A stretch of 5,662 nucleotides of DNA from Chloroflexia bacterium (GTDB lineage: Bacteria > Chloroflexota > Chloroflexia > Thermomicrobiales > UBA6265): assembly GCA_013696525.1 (NCBI GenBank), contig JACCYK010000301.1:1-5662 (forward strand), given 5' to 3'. A program made the position numbers and the translations under genes. Position 1 is the stretch's first letter; each line of letters starts with the position of its first letter. Below, piece by piece: positions 1 to 5,662 of this stretch. The notes under the pieces are model-generated. The model did no database searches. It saw nothing but the letters and a program-made list of their open reading frames with translations, and was not told where the DNA came from.

Positions 1-1
1 C

Positions 2-655
2 TCTGGATCGGGGAAAAGCACGCTGCTCGATCTTGTGGCGGGGCTGATCGCCCCCGATCAGGGCGAAATCATGATCGATGGCGAGCCGCTTTCCGCCGCG
101 CGGCGGCTGGGTCGCTCGGCGTATATGCGACAGCGTGACCTACTCTTGCCATGGCGGACCGCGGTGGAGAACGCGGCCCTGGCGTTGGAAGCCGGCGGTG
201 TGTCGAAAGCGCGGGCGCGAGCGGCGGCGACGGCCAGATTTCCGGAGTTTGGCCTGACCGGATTTGAGCGGGCATATCCGAACCAGCTTTCGGGCGGCAT
301 GCGGCAACGGGTCGCGTTTCTCCGCACGGTGCTTCCCAATCGGTCGTTGCTTCTGCTTGATGAGCCATTTGGCGCCCTTGACGCCCTGACACGGGTGGAG
401 ATGCAGTCGTGGCTGCTCGTGATGTGGGAACGGGAGCGGCAATCGGTGCTCCTCGTCTCGCACGACGTTGACGAGGCGGTGTTCTTAGCGGACCGGGTCA
501 TTGTCCTGACGCCGCGTCCGGGCCGGATCGCCCTGGTCGAGCGGATCGGGCTCGACCGGCCCCGGCGGCGCCCGGTCGTCACCTCGGCCACGTTTGTCGC
601 CCACAAGTCGGCGATCCTGGCCGCGCTCGGCGTTCTCGACGAGGCGGGGACATGA
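2..655 (+). CDS. ABC importer ATP-binding protein (SsuB/TauB/NrtD-type), 5' partial
   Basis: This is the cytoplasmic ATPase subunit that powers a binding-protein-dependent importer. The frame is open from base 2 to the TGA at 653-655, giving 217 visible residues. Roughly 35-45 N-terminal residues are missing, because the window begins inside the Walker A motif (GSGKST at 5-22). The remaining motifs occur in order: Q-loop glutamine at 131-133 followed by LLLPWRT, signature LSGGMRQR at 287-310, Walker B LLLLDEP at 347-367, D-loop GALD at 371-382, and the H-loop histidine at 461-463 within SHDVDEA. The LLPWRT text after the Q-loop and the SHDVDEA switch are typical of the nitrate/sulfonate/taurine/thiamine-precursor subfamily, but the substrate cannot be told from the ATPase. 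The stop overlaps the next start as ATGA (652-655), so the two genes are translationally coupled. A GTG at 35 opens the longest ATG/GTG frame but lies after Walker A and is not the true start. Confidence 0.95.
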   Translation, partial: SGSGKSTLLDLVAGLIAPDQGEIMIDGEPLSAARRLGRSAYMRQRDLLLPWRTAVENAALALEAGGVSKARARAAATARFPEFGLTGFERAYPNQLSGGMRQRVAFLRTVLPNRSLLLLDEPFGALDALTRVEMQSWLLVMWERERQSVLLVSHDVDEAVFLADRVIVLTPRPGRIALVERIGLDRPRRRPVVTSATFVAHKSAILAALGVLDEAGT

Positions 656-1436
656 CCGGCCGGAATGGCGATACCGTGAACCGGGTGTGGCATTGGATCG
701 CGCCGGCACTCCTGATCGCCGCCGTGCTGGCGGCCTGGGAGACGGTGGTCCGCGTCCGTCAGGTCCCCTCTTGGCTGTTGCCGCCGCCGAGCGCGGTGGC
801 CGAGACGCTGGTCGTTGAGCGGGCACTCCTGTTCGAGCATGGCATCGTCACGTTGAGCGAGGTGCTGCTGGGTTTCAGCCTCGCGCTGATTGCCGGCGTC
901 CTCCTCGCGATCGCGATCGATAGCTCGCCGGCGCTGGATCGGTCGCTCTACCCGCTGCTGGTTGCCAGCCAGACCGTGCCGGTGCCGGCCCTGGCGCCGT
1001 TGCTGCTGATCTGGTTCGGCTATGGGCTGCTGCCGAAAGTGCTCGTCACCGCGCTCATCGCCTTCTTCCCGATCGTGGTCAACATGGTCGAGGGGCTGCG
1101 GGCGACGGATCCGGACGTGATCGCCATGCTCCGCACCTTCGGCGCCGGCCGCTGGACCCGGTTCCGGCTGGCGCGGCTGCATCGGCGCTGCCGTTCCTCT
1201 TTGCTGGGGCTCGGATCGCGGTCGCGGTGGCGGTCATCGGCGCCGTGTTTGGCGAGCTGGTCGGAGCACGGGCCGGACTAGGCTACCTCTTAACCAGGGC
1301 GATGGCCCAATTCCAAACCGAACGGGTCATCGCCGCGATCTTCTTGTTGTCGCTGATGGGCGTCGGCCTCTTCGCCATCGTCGCGGTGAGCGAACGGCTG
1401 CTCCTGCCGTGGCGCCGCGCTGGCGAGCCCGAGTAG
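652..1436 (+). pseudogene. ABC importer permease (SsuC/TauC/ThiX-type), interrupted by a one-base frameshift
   Basis: This is the membrane subunit of the importer, coupled to the ATPase by an ATGA overlap. The first frame (652-1281) encodes a normal permease for about 176 residues. It has a first membrane segment around residues 14-34, further segments around 65-90 and 100-145, and an EAA-type coupling loop beginning EGLRATDPDVIAMLRTFGAG. After Leu at 1177-1179 this frame turns into Arg/Ser-rich text and stops at 1281. The next frame (+2) resumes family-like sequence from about 1182, reading SALPFLFAGARIAVAVAVIG, then the last membrane segments, ending at the TAG at 1434-1436. One extra C near 1180 would give ctg cca tcg gcg ctg, that is L-P-S-A-L, the expected end of the coupling loop. 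The repaired protein would be about 261 residues, a normal family length. Either the gene is truly broken or the base was lost in sequencing or assembly. As written, the 209-residue product lacks the C-terminal membrane segments. Confidence 0.88.
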
Positions 1437-1447
1437 CTCGCGACGCT

Positions 1448-1470
1448 GGGCGCCGGCAGTAGCCGCGCCT
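1448..1470 (+). terminator. GC-rich hairpin after the ABC operon, terminator-like
   Basis: Bases 1448-1457 can pair with 1462-1470 around an AGTA loop. The stem has nine pairs, with one bulged C at 1453 and a closing G-T wobble. It lies 12 bases past the permease stop codon, where a terminator would be expected. No run of T follows, so intrinsic termination is uncertain; in a GC-rich genome chance hairpins are also common. Confidence 0.35.
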
Positions 1471-1508
1471 ACCATACACCGTCCGCGGCGCTCGATTTCT
1501 CGTCGCCA

Positions 1509-1528
1509 CGCCGGCATGGTTGCCGGTG
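1509..1528. repeat. Inverted repeat upstream of the M13 peptidase promoter
   Basis: CGCCGGCA at 1509-1516 and TGCCGGTG at 1521-1528 form an eight-pair stem (one G-T wobble) around a TGGT loop. It ends 14 bases before the candidate extended -10 at 1543. It could be an operator for the peptidase gene or part of the end of the previous transcript. There is no T-tract behind it. Confidence 0.3.
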
Positions 1529-1542
1529 GGAACTGATTGGTA

Positions 1543-1551
1543 TGGTATAAG
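1543..1551 (+). promoter_or_regulatory. Candidate extended -10 promoter for the M13 peptidase
   Basis: TGGTATAAG fits the extended -10 pattern TGnTATAAT with only the last base differing. It sits in a small AT-rich patch of an otherwise GC-rich intergenic region, about 105 bases upstream of the peptidase start. No good -35 lies at 17 bases; TTGCCG at 1520-1525 is 20 bases away, which is too far. An extended -10 can work without a -35. Confidence 0.4.
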
Positions 1552-1640
1552 AGCGAAACGATCCCGTTTCCTTAGCCGAGCTCATGTGAGCCGTCCGCCA
1601 ACCGCACACTGGAGTGAGGAGACGACGGCGTTTCTCTTTG

Positions 1641-1647
1641 GAAGGAG
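1641..1647 (+). promoter_or_regulatory. Ribosome binding site fixing the M13 peptidase start
   Basis: GAAGGAG lies eight bases before the ATG at 1656. It decides this start over an in-frame GTG at 1614, which would add 14 residues (MRRRRRFSLEGVFP) in front of the signal peptide and would place this Shine-Dalgarno inside the coding region. Confidence 0.75.
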
Positions 1648-1655
1648 TCTTCCCG

Positions 1656-3830
1656 ATGGTCGATCGGCGCTGGTCTCTGCTCGGTTTCCTGGTTGCCTGC
1701 TCGCTACTCATTTCGACGGTCGCCCCCGCCGTGGCCGACCACGGGTCGCTGCATGGGCTCAATCCGGCGGATATGGACCTCTCGGTTGATCCGCGGGAGG
1801 ATTTCTACCGGTTCGCCAACGGCGGCTGGCTCGACCGCACCGACATCCCGGCTGACATGGGCTCGTATGGTGTCTTTGCCGAGCTGAACGACCAAATGCA
1901 GATCGATCTGCTGGCGCTCCTGCGCGGGCTGGAAGAGAGTGACACCCTGGAAGAGGGCTCCGACCAGTGGAAGGCGGTCCAGCTCTTTGCCCAAGGCATG
2001 GATATGGATCAGCGAAACGAGGAGCGACTCTCGCCGATCCTGCCATTCATCGACGACATCGATGCAATCACGAGCCTGGAAGAACTACACGCCTATCAGC
2101 AAGGCGCGATCTTCGAAAGCGTCGGCGGCGTGCTCTCGATCTACGTCTCACCCGATCTCAACGACGCCTCGATCTATGCCCCCTATCTGAGTGGACCGTT
2201 CCTTGCCCTGCCCAACCGGGATTACTACCTGGGCGACGACCCCTCGTTCGAGGAGATCCGGCCGCTCTACGTTGAGACCAACGCGGAGTTGCTTGGGTAT
2301 CTTGGTTACAGCCCGGAGGAGGCAACCGCCGCCGCCCAAGCGTCATACGATTTCGAGGTTTTCCTGGCCGAGCCGACGTTGACCCGCGAAGAGCAACAGA
2401 ATTTTTCACTGGCGAACAACCCCATGTCGCTCGCCGAGCTGGCCGAGCAATACCCGATGATGAATTGGGACCAATTCGTCGACACCCTCGGGATGGAGGA
2501 TGTCGACACCCTCATCGTCACCGAAACCCGCTACCTGGACGCCCTGGCCGGCATCCTCGACGCGACGCCGATCGAGGTCATCAAGGACTATCTGAAGCTC
2601 GAAGTGCTTTGGACTTTCGGCGCCCGGCTCGATCAAGACATTTACACCACCATCTTCGACTTCAGCGGCCGGGTGCTCTCCGGGGTCGAGGAGTCGCGGC
2701 CGTTGGAGGAGCGCGTCCTGGCCCTGCTCAACCAGGTCTACCCGGACGCGGTTGGCCAGCTCTACGTCGCCGAGCACTTCCCGCCGGAGGCCAAGGAGCA
2801 GATCGAGACGCTGGTCGACGAGCTGGTGATCGCCTTCGGCGACCGTTTGGAGCAGATCGACTGGATGTCGGAGGAGACCAAGGAGACCGCGCGCGAGAAG
2901 CTGGCAAACCTCGGGGTCCAAGTCGGCTATCCCGACGTCTGGCAGACCTACGAGGAGGCCGAGCTCGAAGACTCCTACGTCCTGAGCGCGTTGAGCGCCC
3001 AGAACTCTGAGGTGCGTGAAAGCTACGCCGAGGCCGGCGGGCCGGTCGACAAGACCGAGTGGACGGTGCCGGCGCAGACCGTCAACGCTTTTTATAGCCC
3101 GCAACGAAACGCGATCGTCTTCCCGGCGGGCATCCTGCAAGCGCCCTTCTTCGACTACCAGGCCGACCCGGCCTCGAACTATGGCGCGATTGGGTTCGTC
3201 ATCGGCCACGAGATCACCCACGGCTTCGACCTCCAGGGATCGCAGCTCGATCCCGACGGCAACCTCAACGAGTGGTGGACGGAAGGCGACCGGGAGCGGT
3301 TCCAGGCGCTCAACGACCTGGTGGTGGCCCAGTACGACGCGATCGAAGTGCTGCCCGACGTCTTCATCAACGGCCAGTTGACGGTGACGGAGAACGTGGC
3401 CGACCTCGGCGGTATCCAGGTCGCCTACGACGCCTTGAGCAACTACCTGGAAGGGGAGGGCGAGAGCATCGACGCCGTGCTCATCGGCCCGGCCGAGCCC
3501 GTCGCCGGGGCGACCCCGATTCCCGCCGCCACTCCCGATCCGGGCGCCGTCCTCGAGACCCTGGCGACCCCGCTGGCGGAAGCGAGCCCGGTGGCGACGG
3601 TCCAGGAGTTCACCCAACAACAGCGCTTCTTCATCGCCGCCGCCACCGTCTGGCGCAACAAAACCCGCGAACAGTCATTGATGACCCAAATCCTCTCCGG
3701 CGTCCACTCGCCGGGACCGGTCCGCGGCACCCAGCCGAGCCGCAACCACAACGCCTTCTTCGAAGCGTTCGAGATCGAAGAGGGGGACGAGGAGTTCCTA
3801 CCGCCCGCGGAGCGCGTCGTCATCTGGTAG
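1656..3830 (+). CDS. Exported M13 family zinc metallopeptidase (neprilysin/PepO-like)
   Basis: This 724-residue zinc endopeptidase should cleave peptides outside the cytoplasmic membrane. Residues 1-28 form a signal peptide: two arginines, a hydrophobic core and a likely AVA|DH cleavage. The M13 N-terminal domain opens with DPREDFYRFANGGW. The catalytic set is complete: substrate-binding NAFY (N477-A478), zinc ligands and catalytic Glu in HEITH (H518, E519, H522), third ligand and Asp in ENVAD (E579, D583), and H684 and R690 with the six-residue spacing of neprilysin H711/R717. The C-terminus ends in VVIW, close to the family's usual ending. The total length is normal for M13 even with an extra Ala/Thr/Pro-rich segment (residues ~603-651) between the third zinc ligand and FTQQQRFF. 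There is no cysteine in the mature protein; the only one is C15, at L-V-A-C, so a lipoprotein signal is a less likely alternative. The gene has its own candidate promoter and a 3' hairpin and is probably monocistronic. The natural substrate is unknown. Confidence 0.95.
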   Translation: MVDRRWSLLGFLVACSLLISTVAPAVADHGSLHGLNPADMDLSVDPREDFYRFANGGWLDRTDIPADMGSYGVFAELNDQMQIDLLALLRGLEESDTLEEGSDQWKAVQLFAQGMDMDQRNEERLSPILPFIDDIDAITSLEELHAYQQGAIFESVGGVLSIYVSPDLNDASIYAPYLSGPFLALPNRDYYLGDDPSFEEIRPLYVETNAELLGYLGYSPEEATAAAQASYDFEVFLAEPTLTREEQQNFSLANNPMSLAELAEQYPMMNWDQFVDTLGMEDVDTLIVTETRYLDALAGILDATPIEVIKDYLKLEVLWTFGARLDQDIYTTIFDFSGRVLSGVEESRPLEERVLALLNQVYPDAVGQLYVAEHFPPEAKEQIETLVDELVIAFGDRLEQIDWMSEETKETAREKLANLGVQVGYPDVWQTYEEAELEDSYVLSALSAQNSEVRESYAEAGGPVDKTEWTVPAQTVNAFYSPQRNAIVFPAGILQAPFFDYQADPASNYGAIGFVIGHEITHGFDLQGSQLDPDGNLNEWWTEGDRERFQALNDLVVAQYDAIEVLPDVFINGQLTVTENVADLGGIQVAYDALSNYLEGEGESIDAVLIGPAEPVAGATPIPAATPDPGAVLETLATPLAEASPVATVQEFTQQQRFFIAAATVWRNKTREQSLMTQILSGVHSPGPVRGTQPSRNHNAFFEAFEIEEGDEEFLPPAERVVIW
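3477..3608 (+). other. Ala/Thr/Pro-rich insert inside the M13 catalytic domain
   Basis: Residues about 608-651 of the peptidase read as a low-complexity segment with three ATP triplets (ATPIP, ATPDP, ATPLA) and many Ala, Pro, Val and Glu. In the M13 members I know, the stretch between the ENVAD helix and the QRFF helix is a short loop, so most of this is extra. It is in frame and the helix resumes cleanly at FTQQQRFF, so it is probably an extended flexible surface loop rather than damage. Confidence 0.6.
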
Positions 3831-3843
3831 ACCACACTATCTT

Positions 3844-3879
3844 GGCGTGGTCGGGTGAACTCACACTCTCGGCCACGCC
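3844..3879 (+). terminator. Strong hairpin after the M13 peptidase, probable terminator
   Basis: GGCGTGG at 3844-3850 is the exact reverse complement of CCACGCC at 3873-3879. Pairing continues inward to 3855/3868, giving twelve consecutive pairs with two G-T wobbles and a 12-base loop. The hairpin begins 14 bases past the stop codon. No clear T-tract follows, so it may act as a 3' end or mRNA-stability element rather than a classical intrinsic terminator. Confidence 0.5.
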
Positions 3880-4088
3880 TAGTCCGACTTCAACGAGAAG
3901 CTGCGGTTGGCCTAAAATCCGTGCGGCGATTGTATTGACAAAGCGGTGCCAGATGAGCGAGCAGCAAATTGGCTGCCGACTTTGGGTCATTATCGATGCG
4001 CGAGAAATCAAGTTTCAGACTTCCAAAGTGATAGACTCGTATCTACTACGAAGACATGCGATGTAGCGCGTTCAGTTTATGAGACTGC
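3880..4088. other. Gene-poor stretch at a base-composition boundary
   Basis: No convincing gene lies between the peptidase hairpin and the next ribosome binding site. Composition becomes more AT-rich through this stretch. It holds a perfect -35 hexamer, TTGACA (3935-3940), with no -10 at the proper distance. It also holds an extended -10-like TGATAGACT (4029-4037) with no -35, and a 37-codon ATG frame (3953-4066) with no ribosome binding site. I see no tRNA, attachment repeat or transposase remnant. The promoter of the gene at 4101 is presumably here but I cannot place it. Confidence 0.5.
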
Positions 4089-4094
4089 GAGGGA
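4089..4094 (+). promoter_or_regulatory. Ribosome binding site supporting a TTG start
   Basis: GAGGGA ends six bases before the TTG at 4101. An in-frame TGA at 4080-4082 bars any earlier start. The next in-frame candidates, GTG at 4110 and ATG at 4140, are 15 and 45 bases from this site, so TTG is the best choice. Confidence 0.6.
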
Positions 4095-4100
4095 ACAAGC

Positions 4101-5255
4101 TTGGAAAGTGTGACGTACCACATCTCCGCCTTTGTCCTGATGCCGTTTGATCCAGAATTCAACAGCGTATTTACTGACGCTATTCAGCCGGCTCTTGCGG
4201 AGGTAGAGTGTGTTGCGATTCGTGCGGATAGCGATCTCGACCAACGCAACATCATGCAAAAGATAGTTCACGGAATCGTAAGGTCGGACCTCATCATTGC
4301 CGATATTACGTCACCTAATGCCAATGTAATGTACGAACTGGGAATGGCACACGGGCTAGACAGACCAACCGCTATTTTGACGCAAGATGTATCGTCGGCA
4401 CCATTCGATCTTCGTTCGTATAGCCTCATACCATATTCCACTCACTTTGCGGAGATGCCAAAGCTTAGGTCCACCCTACAGGAAGTGATCCGCCGTTATC
4501 GATCTAGATCGGTTACATTTAGCAATCCTGTGAAAGATTTTGCACGAGCGGGAATTCAAGCTCAAGTTGATCCGCGAGTTCCGACTACAGCTAGCGAAGC
4601 CGAAGAAACGGTGGCGATGGACGAAGAACATGAGGAGCTAGGACTACTAGATATTCAGGTTGAGATGGAAACCTCAATGGAGAAAATTACCGATGTTGCT
4701 AATCAACTGGCCGAGATAGGACGAAAGCACACTGAGCGGCTAAATGAGGCGACAAGCTATTTAACGGGCTTGTGTCCCAATGCAAAGGCTCATGTGAAGC
4801 GAACTGCACTCTCACGAGTAGCGTTGGTCATCACCGAATTCGCCGCTGATCTAGAATCGATCGCTCCGACCCTTCTCAGTAATTGGTCCACGCTTGAACA
4901 GCGCTCGGGAGAGTTCTTTTCATTGGCTAGCATAAAGTCTGAAAGTGATCGCCATGGTGCTCAGTCACTCATTGCCGTTCTGGAAAAATTTCACGTTCAA
5001 TTTCAGAACGCGCATAATTCGATCTTCAATGCACGAACTAGTCTTGGAAGCCTGAAAGGGGTAAGTTCAGAGTTGAATCGAGCTGTCACTCGAGCTGAGC
5101 GGGCTCTAGACGAAATTCTTGAATCCACGACGATTCGACTGTCTTATGCCACTCGGCTCATTAACGTGTTGAATGAGAGATTGGGAGACGGCGAACATTT
5201 GACCCAGATCAACGAACTGGATTCTGCCGACAGTCCACGCGTTGTCAAGGACTGA
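4101..5255 (+). CDS. Nucleoside 2-deoxyribosyltransferase-like (TIR/SLOG-like) domain protein with helical C-terminal half
   Basis: This is a 384-residue cytoplasmic protein with no signal peptide or membrane segment. Residues ~6-140 look like the Rossmannoid domain found in nucleoside 2-deoxyribosyltransferases and related TIR-like proteins. They show strand-like FVLMPFD (11-17), the strand SDLIIADIT (62-70), then NVMYELGMAHG (75-85), and PFDLRSY (101-107). E79 in MYELGMA aligns by eye with the nucleophilic Glu of classical deoxyribosyltransferases (motif MELGYA). Known members cleave or transfer N-glycosidic bonds of nucleosides or nucleotides, and relatives occur as effectors in bacterial conflict systems. 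An acidic linker (~164-181) leads to residues ~185-375, which are helical with coiled-coil-like stretches (for example around 193-215 and 320-345); I recognise no family there. The gene starts with TTG, is clearly AT-richer than its left neighbours (29/60 G+C at both 4321-4380 and 4741-4800) and uses codons rare there (tta, aga, ata), which suggests transfer. Enzymatic activity and a defence role are inference. Confidence 0.85.
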   Translation: MESVTYHISAFVLMPFDPEFNSVFTDAIQPALAEVECVAIRADSDLDQRNIMQKIVHGIVRSDLIIADITSPNANVMYELGMAHGLDRPTAILTQDVSSAPFDLRSYSLIPYSTHFAEMPKLRSTLQEVIRRYRSRSVTFSNPVKDFARAGIQAQVDPRVPTTASEAEETVAMDEEHEELGLLDIQVEMETSMEKITDVANQLAEIGRKHTERLNEATSYLTGLCPNAKAHVKRTALSRVALVITEFAADLESIAPTLLSNWSTLEQRSGEFFSLASIKSESDRHGAQSLIAVLEKFHVQFQNAHNSIFNARTSLGSLKGVSSELNRAVTRAERALDEILESTTIRLSYATRLINVLNERLGDGEHLTQINELDSADSPRVVKD

Positions 5256-5258
5256 CAA
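5242..5258 (+). terminator. Inverted repeat spanning the stop codon of the TIR-like gene
   Basis: TTGTCA (5242-5247) and TGACAA (5253-5258) are perfect reverse complements around AGGAC. The stop codon TGA (5253-5255) lies in the right arm. A second layer, GCG (5239-5241) with CGC (5263-5265), could extend it across a bulge. No T-tract follows, so a terminator role is only possible. Confidence 0.25.
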
Positions 5259-5335
5259 GCAGCGCAGGACGAGGATTCTCACCATCTGAAGAATGTAGCA
5301 GAACTCTATTCGCTTGCCCCCTCTTGTCTGACCGT

Positions 5336-5350
5336 GTGCGAGAATCGCAC
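5336..5350. repeat. Perfect short hairpin in the gap before the last gene
   Basis: GTGCGA (5336-5341) pairs with TCGCAC (5345-5350) around GAA. An overlapping alternative pairs GCGAGA (5338-5343) with TCTCGC (5355-5360), so two structures compete. Function is unknown. Confidence 0.3.
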
Positions 5351-5372
5351 GACGTCTCGCGGCTTCCCTTCC

Positions 5373-5398
5373 TACCGAGCGGAGAGCTGAGTTCGGTA
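5373..5398. repeat. Second inverted repeat in the gap before the last gene
   Basis: TACCGAGC (5373-5380) and GTTCGGTA (5391-5398) form an eight-pair stem with one G-T wobble and a ten-base loop. It ends 18 bases before the ribosome binding site of the next gene, so it could be an operator or leader structure for that gene. Confidence 0.3.
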
Positions 5399-5415
5399 TG
5401 GCGTGACCACCTACC

Positions 5416-5421
5416 GGGAGG
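5416..5421 (+). promoter_or_regulatory. Ribosome binding site of the truncated last gene
   Basis: GGGAGG ends four bases before the ATG at 5426. The spacing is slightly short, but the match is strong, and it favours this ATG although the frame stays open further upstream. Confidence 0.55.
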
Positions 5422-5425
5422 CGAT

Positions 5426-5662
5426 ATGAAGCTCCGTTTCCACCACGTTGGAGTGGGCATTGACCTCGCAAAGACGGTCTTTCGTGACGTGAGCATATCC
5501 AAGATCGCGCTCGGGCTGCCCACGTACGACCTTCGAAGAGACAATTACCTATCTAAGCTTCGAACCCTCTATTCGGATGACTTATGCAACTGCTGGGGGT
5601 TTCCAGCTACTGCAAGAGAGCTCGTCCGGTTGGTGACGCCGGGAGATGTCATATTGTTGGTT
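5426..5662 (+). CDS. Hypothetical protein, 3' partial (runs off the window)
   Basis: An ATG with a good ribosome binding site opens a frame that continues to the last base, giving 79 codons with no stop. I do not recognise the protein. The N-terminal part (MKLRFHHVGVGIDLAKTVF, then SKIALGLPTYDLRRDNY) looks like a soluble domain without a signal peptide or membrane segment. The visible end reads CNCWGFP about residue 56 and TPGDVILLV at the edge. A WGF followed by a loop and then a PGD-hydrophobic strand is reminiscent of PUA/EVE-like domains, which occur in modified-DNA restriction proteins among others; this resemblance is weak and made by eye. The gene follows the TIR-like gene in the same direction after 170 bases, so it could be a partner or an independent unit. 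Without the rest, function stays open. Confidence 0.6.
   Translation, partial: MKLRFHHVGVGIDLAKTVFRDVSISKIALGLPTYDLRRDNYLSKLRTLYSDDLCNCWGFPATARELVRLVTPGDVILLV

Noticed and set aside
58..1182. Long minus-strand open frame (374 codons) opposite the ABC genes
   Set aside because: Its translation is Arg/Gln/His-rich with no domain pattern, and the opposite strand encodes clear ABC ATPase and permease motifs. It is a high-GC shadow frame.
1614..1655. GTG at 1614 as the start of the M13 peptidase
   Set aside because: It would put MRRRRRFSLEGVFP before a standard signal peptide, and the strong ribosome binding site at 1641-1647 points to the ATG at 1656.
2406..3620. Long minus-strand open frame (404 codons) opposite the M13 peptidase
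   Set aside because: It lies wholly within the peptidase gene, which has a complete catalytic motif set on the + strand. Long antisense frames are expected in GC-rich coding DNA.
3935..3940. Perfect TTGACA -35 hexamer as the promoter of the 4101 gene
   Set aside because: The bases 15-19 downstream contain nothing like a -10 hexamer, and it lies 160 bases from the start codon.
3272..4066. 264-codon + frame overlapping the end of the peptidase and the following gap
   Set aside because: Most of it is the Arg/Gly-rich shadow of the peptidase in another frame; only its tail lies outside the gene.
3953..4066. Possible small protein of 37 residues starting with ATG at 3953
   Set aside because: There is no ribosome binding site, no recognisable motif and it lies in a composition transition. 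A TTGACA at 3935 is nearby, but no -10 matches it. Not enough to call a gene.
5256..5425. Possible tRNA or CRISPR-like element in the hairpin-rich gap
   Set aside because: The stems do not assemble into a cloverleaf, there is no T-loop consensus, and no repeat recurs at regular spacing.

Overview
The window carries five protein-coding regions, all on the + strand. It most resembles a piece of chromosome from a high-GC bacterium. The left two thirds (about 1-3880) is GC-rich: hand counts give 37/60 G+C at 1021-1080 and 40/60 at 2761-2820. The exported peptidase carries an Ala-Thr-Pro linker of a style I associate with Chloroflexota of the Thermomicrobia group. That taxonomic guess is inference only; there is no rRNA or other marker here.

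Layout. (1) 1-1436 is the end of an ABC importer operon. It holds an ATPase lacking its N-terminus at the window edge, then, by a 4-base ATGA overlap, a permease whose frame is broken by an apparent one-base deletion near 1180. Both belong to the nitrate/sulfonate/taurine/thiamine-precursor type of importer; the binding protein is not in view. (2) 1437-1655 is an intergenic region with a terminator-like hairpin, an inverted repeat, an extended -10 promoter candidate and a strong ribosome binding site. (3) 1656-3830 is a complete exported M13 (neprilysin/PepO-type) zinc metallopeptidase, apparently transcribed alone and followed by a strong hairpin at 3844-3879.

(4) From about 3880 the base composition drops to roughly 48% G+C and codon choice changes. 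A 270-base gap leads to a TTG-started gene at 4101-5255. Its 384-residue product has an N-terminal nucleoside 2-deoxyribosyltransferase-like (TIR/SLOG-like Rossmannoid) domain and a long helical C-terminal half with no membrane segment. This architecture is the best candidate in the window for an accessory or defence-type effector. (5) After a 170-base gap with several inverted repeats, a new gene starts at 5426 and runs off the right edge. Its 79 visible residues match nothing I can name with confidence, although their end looks faintly like the start of a PUA/EVE-type domain.

The ABC genes and the peptidase look like ordinary chromosomal housekeeping or nutrition genes with no functional link to each other. 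The composition step after the peptidase hairpin suggests that the last two genes were acquired separately. Whether they form a system cannot be decided because the second gene is cut off.
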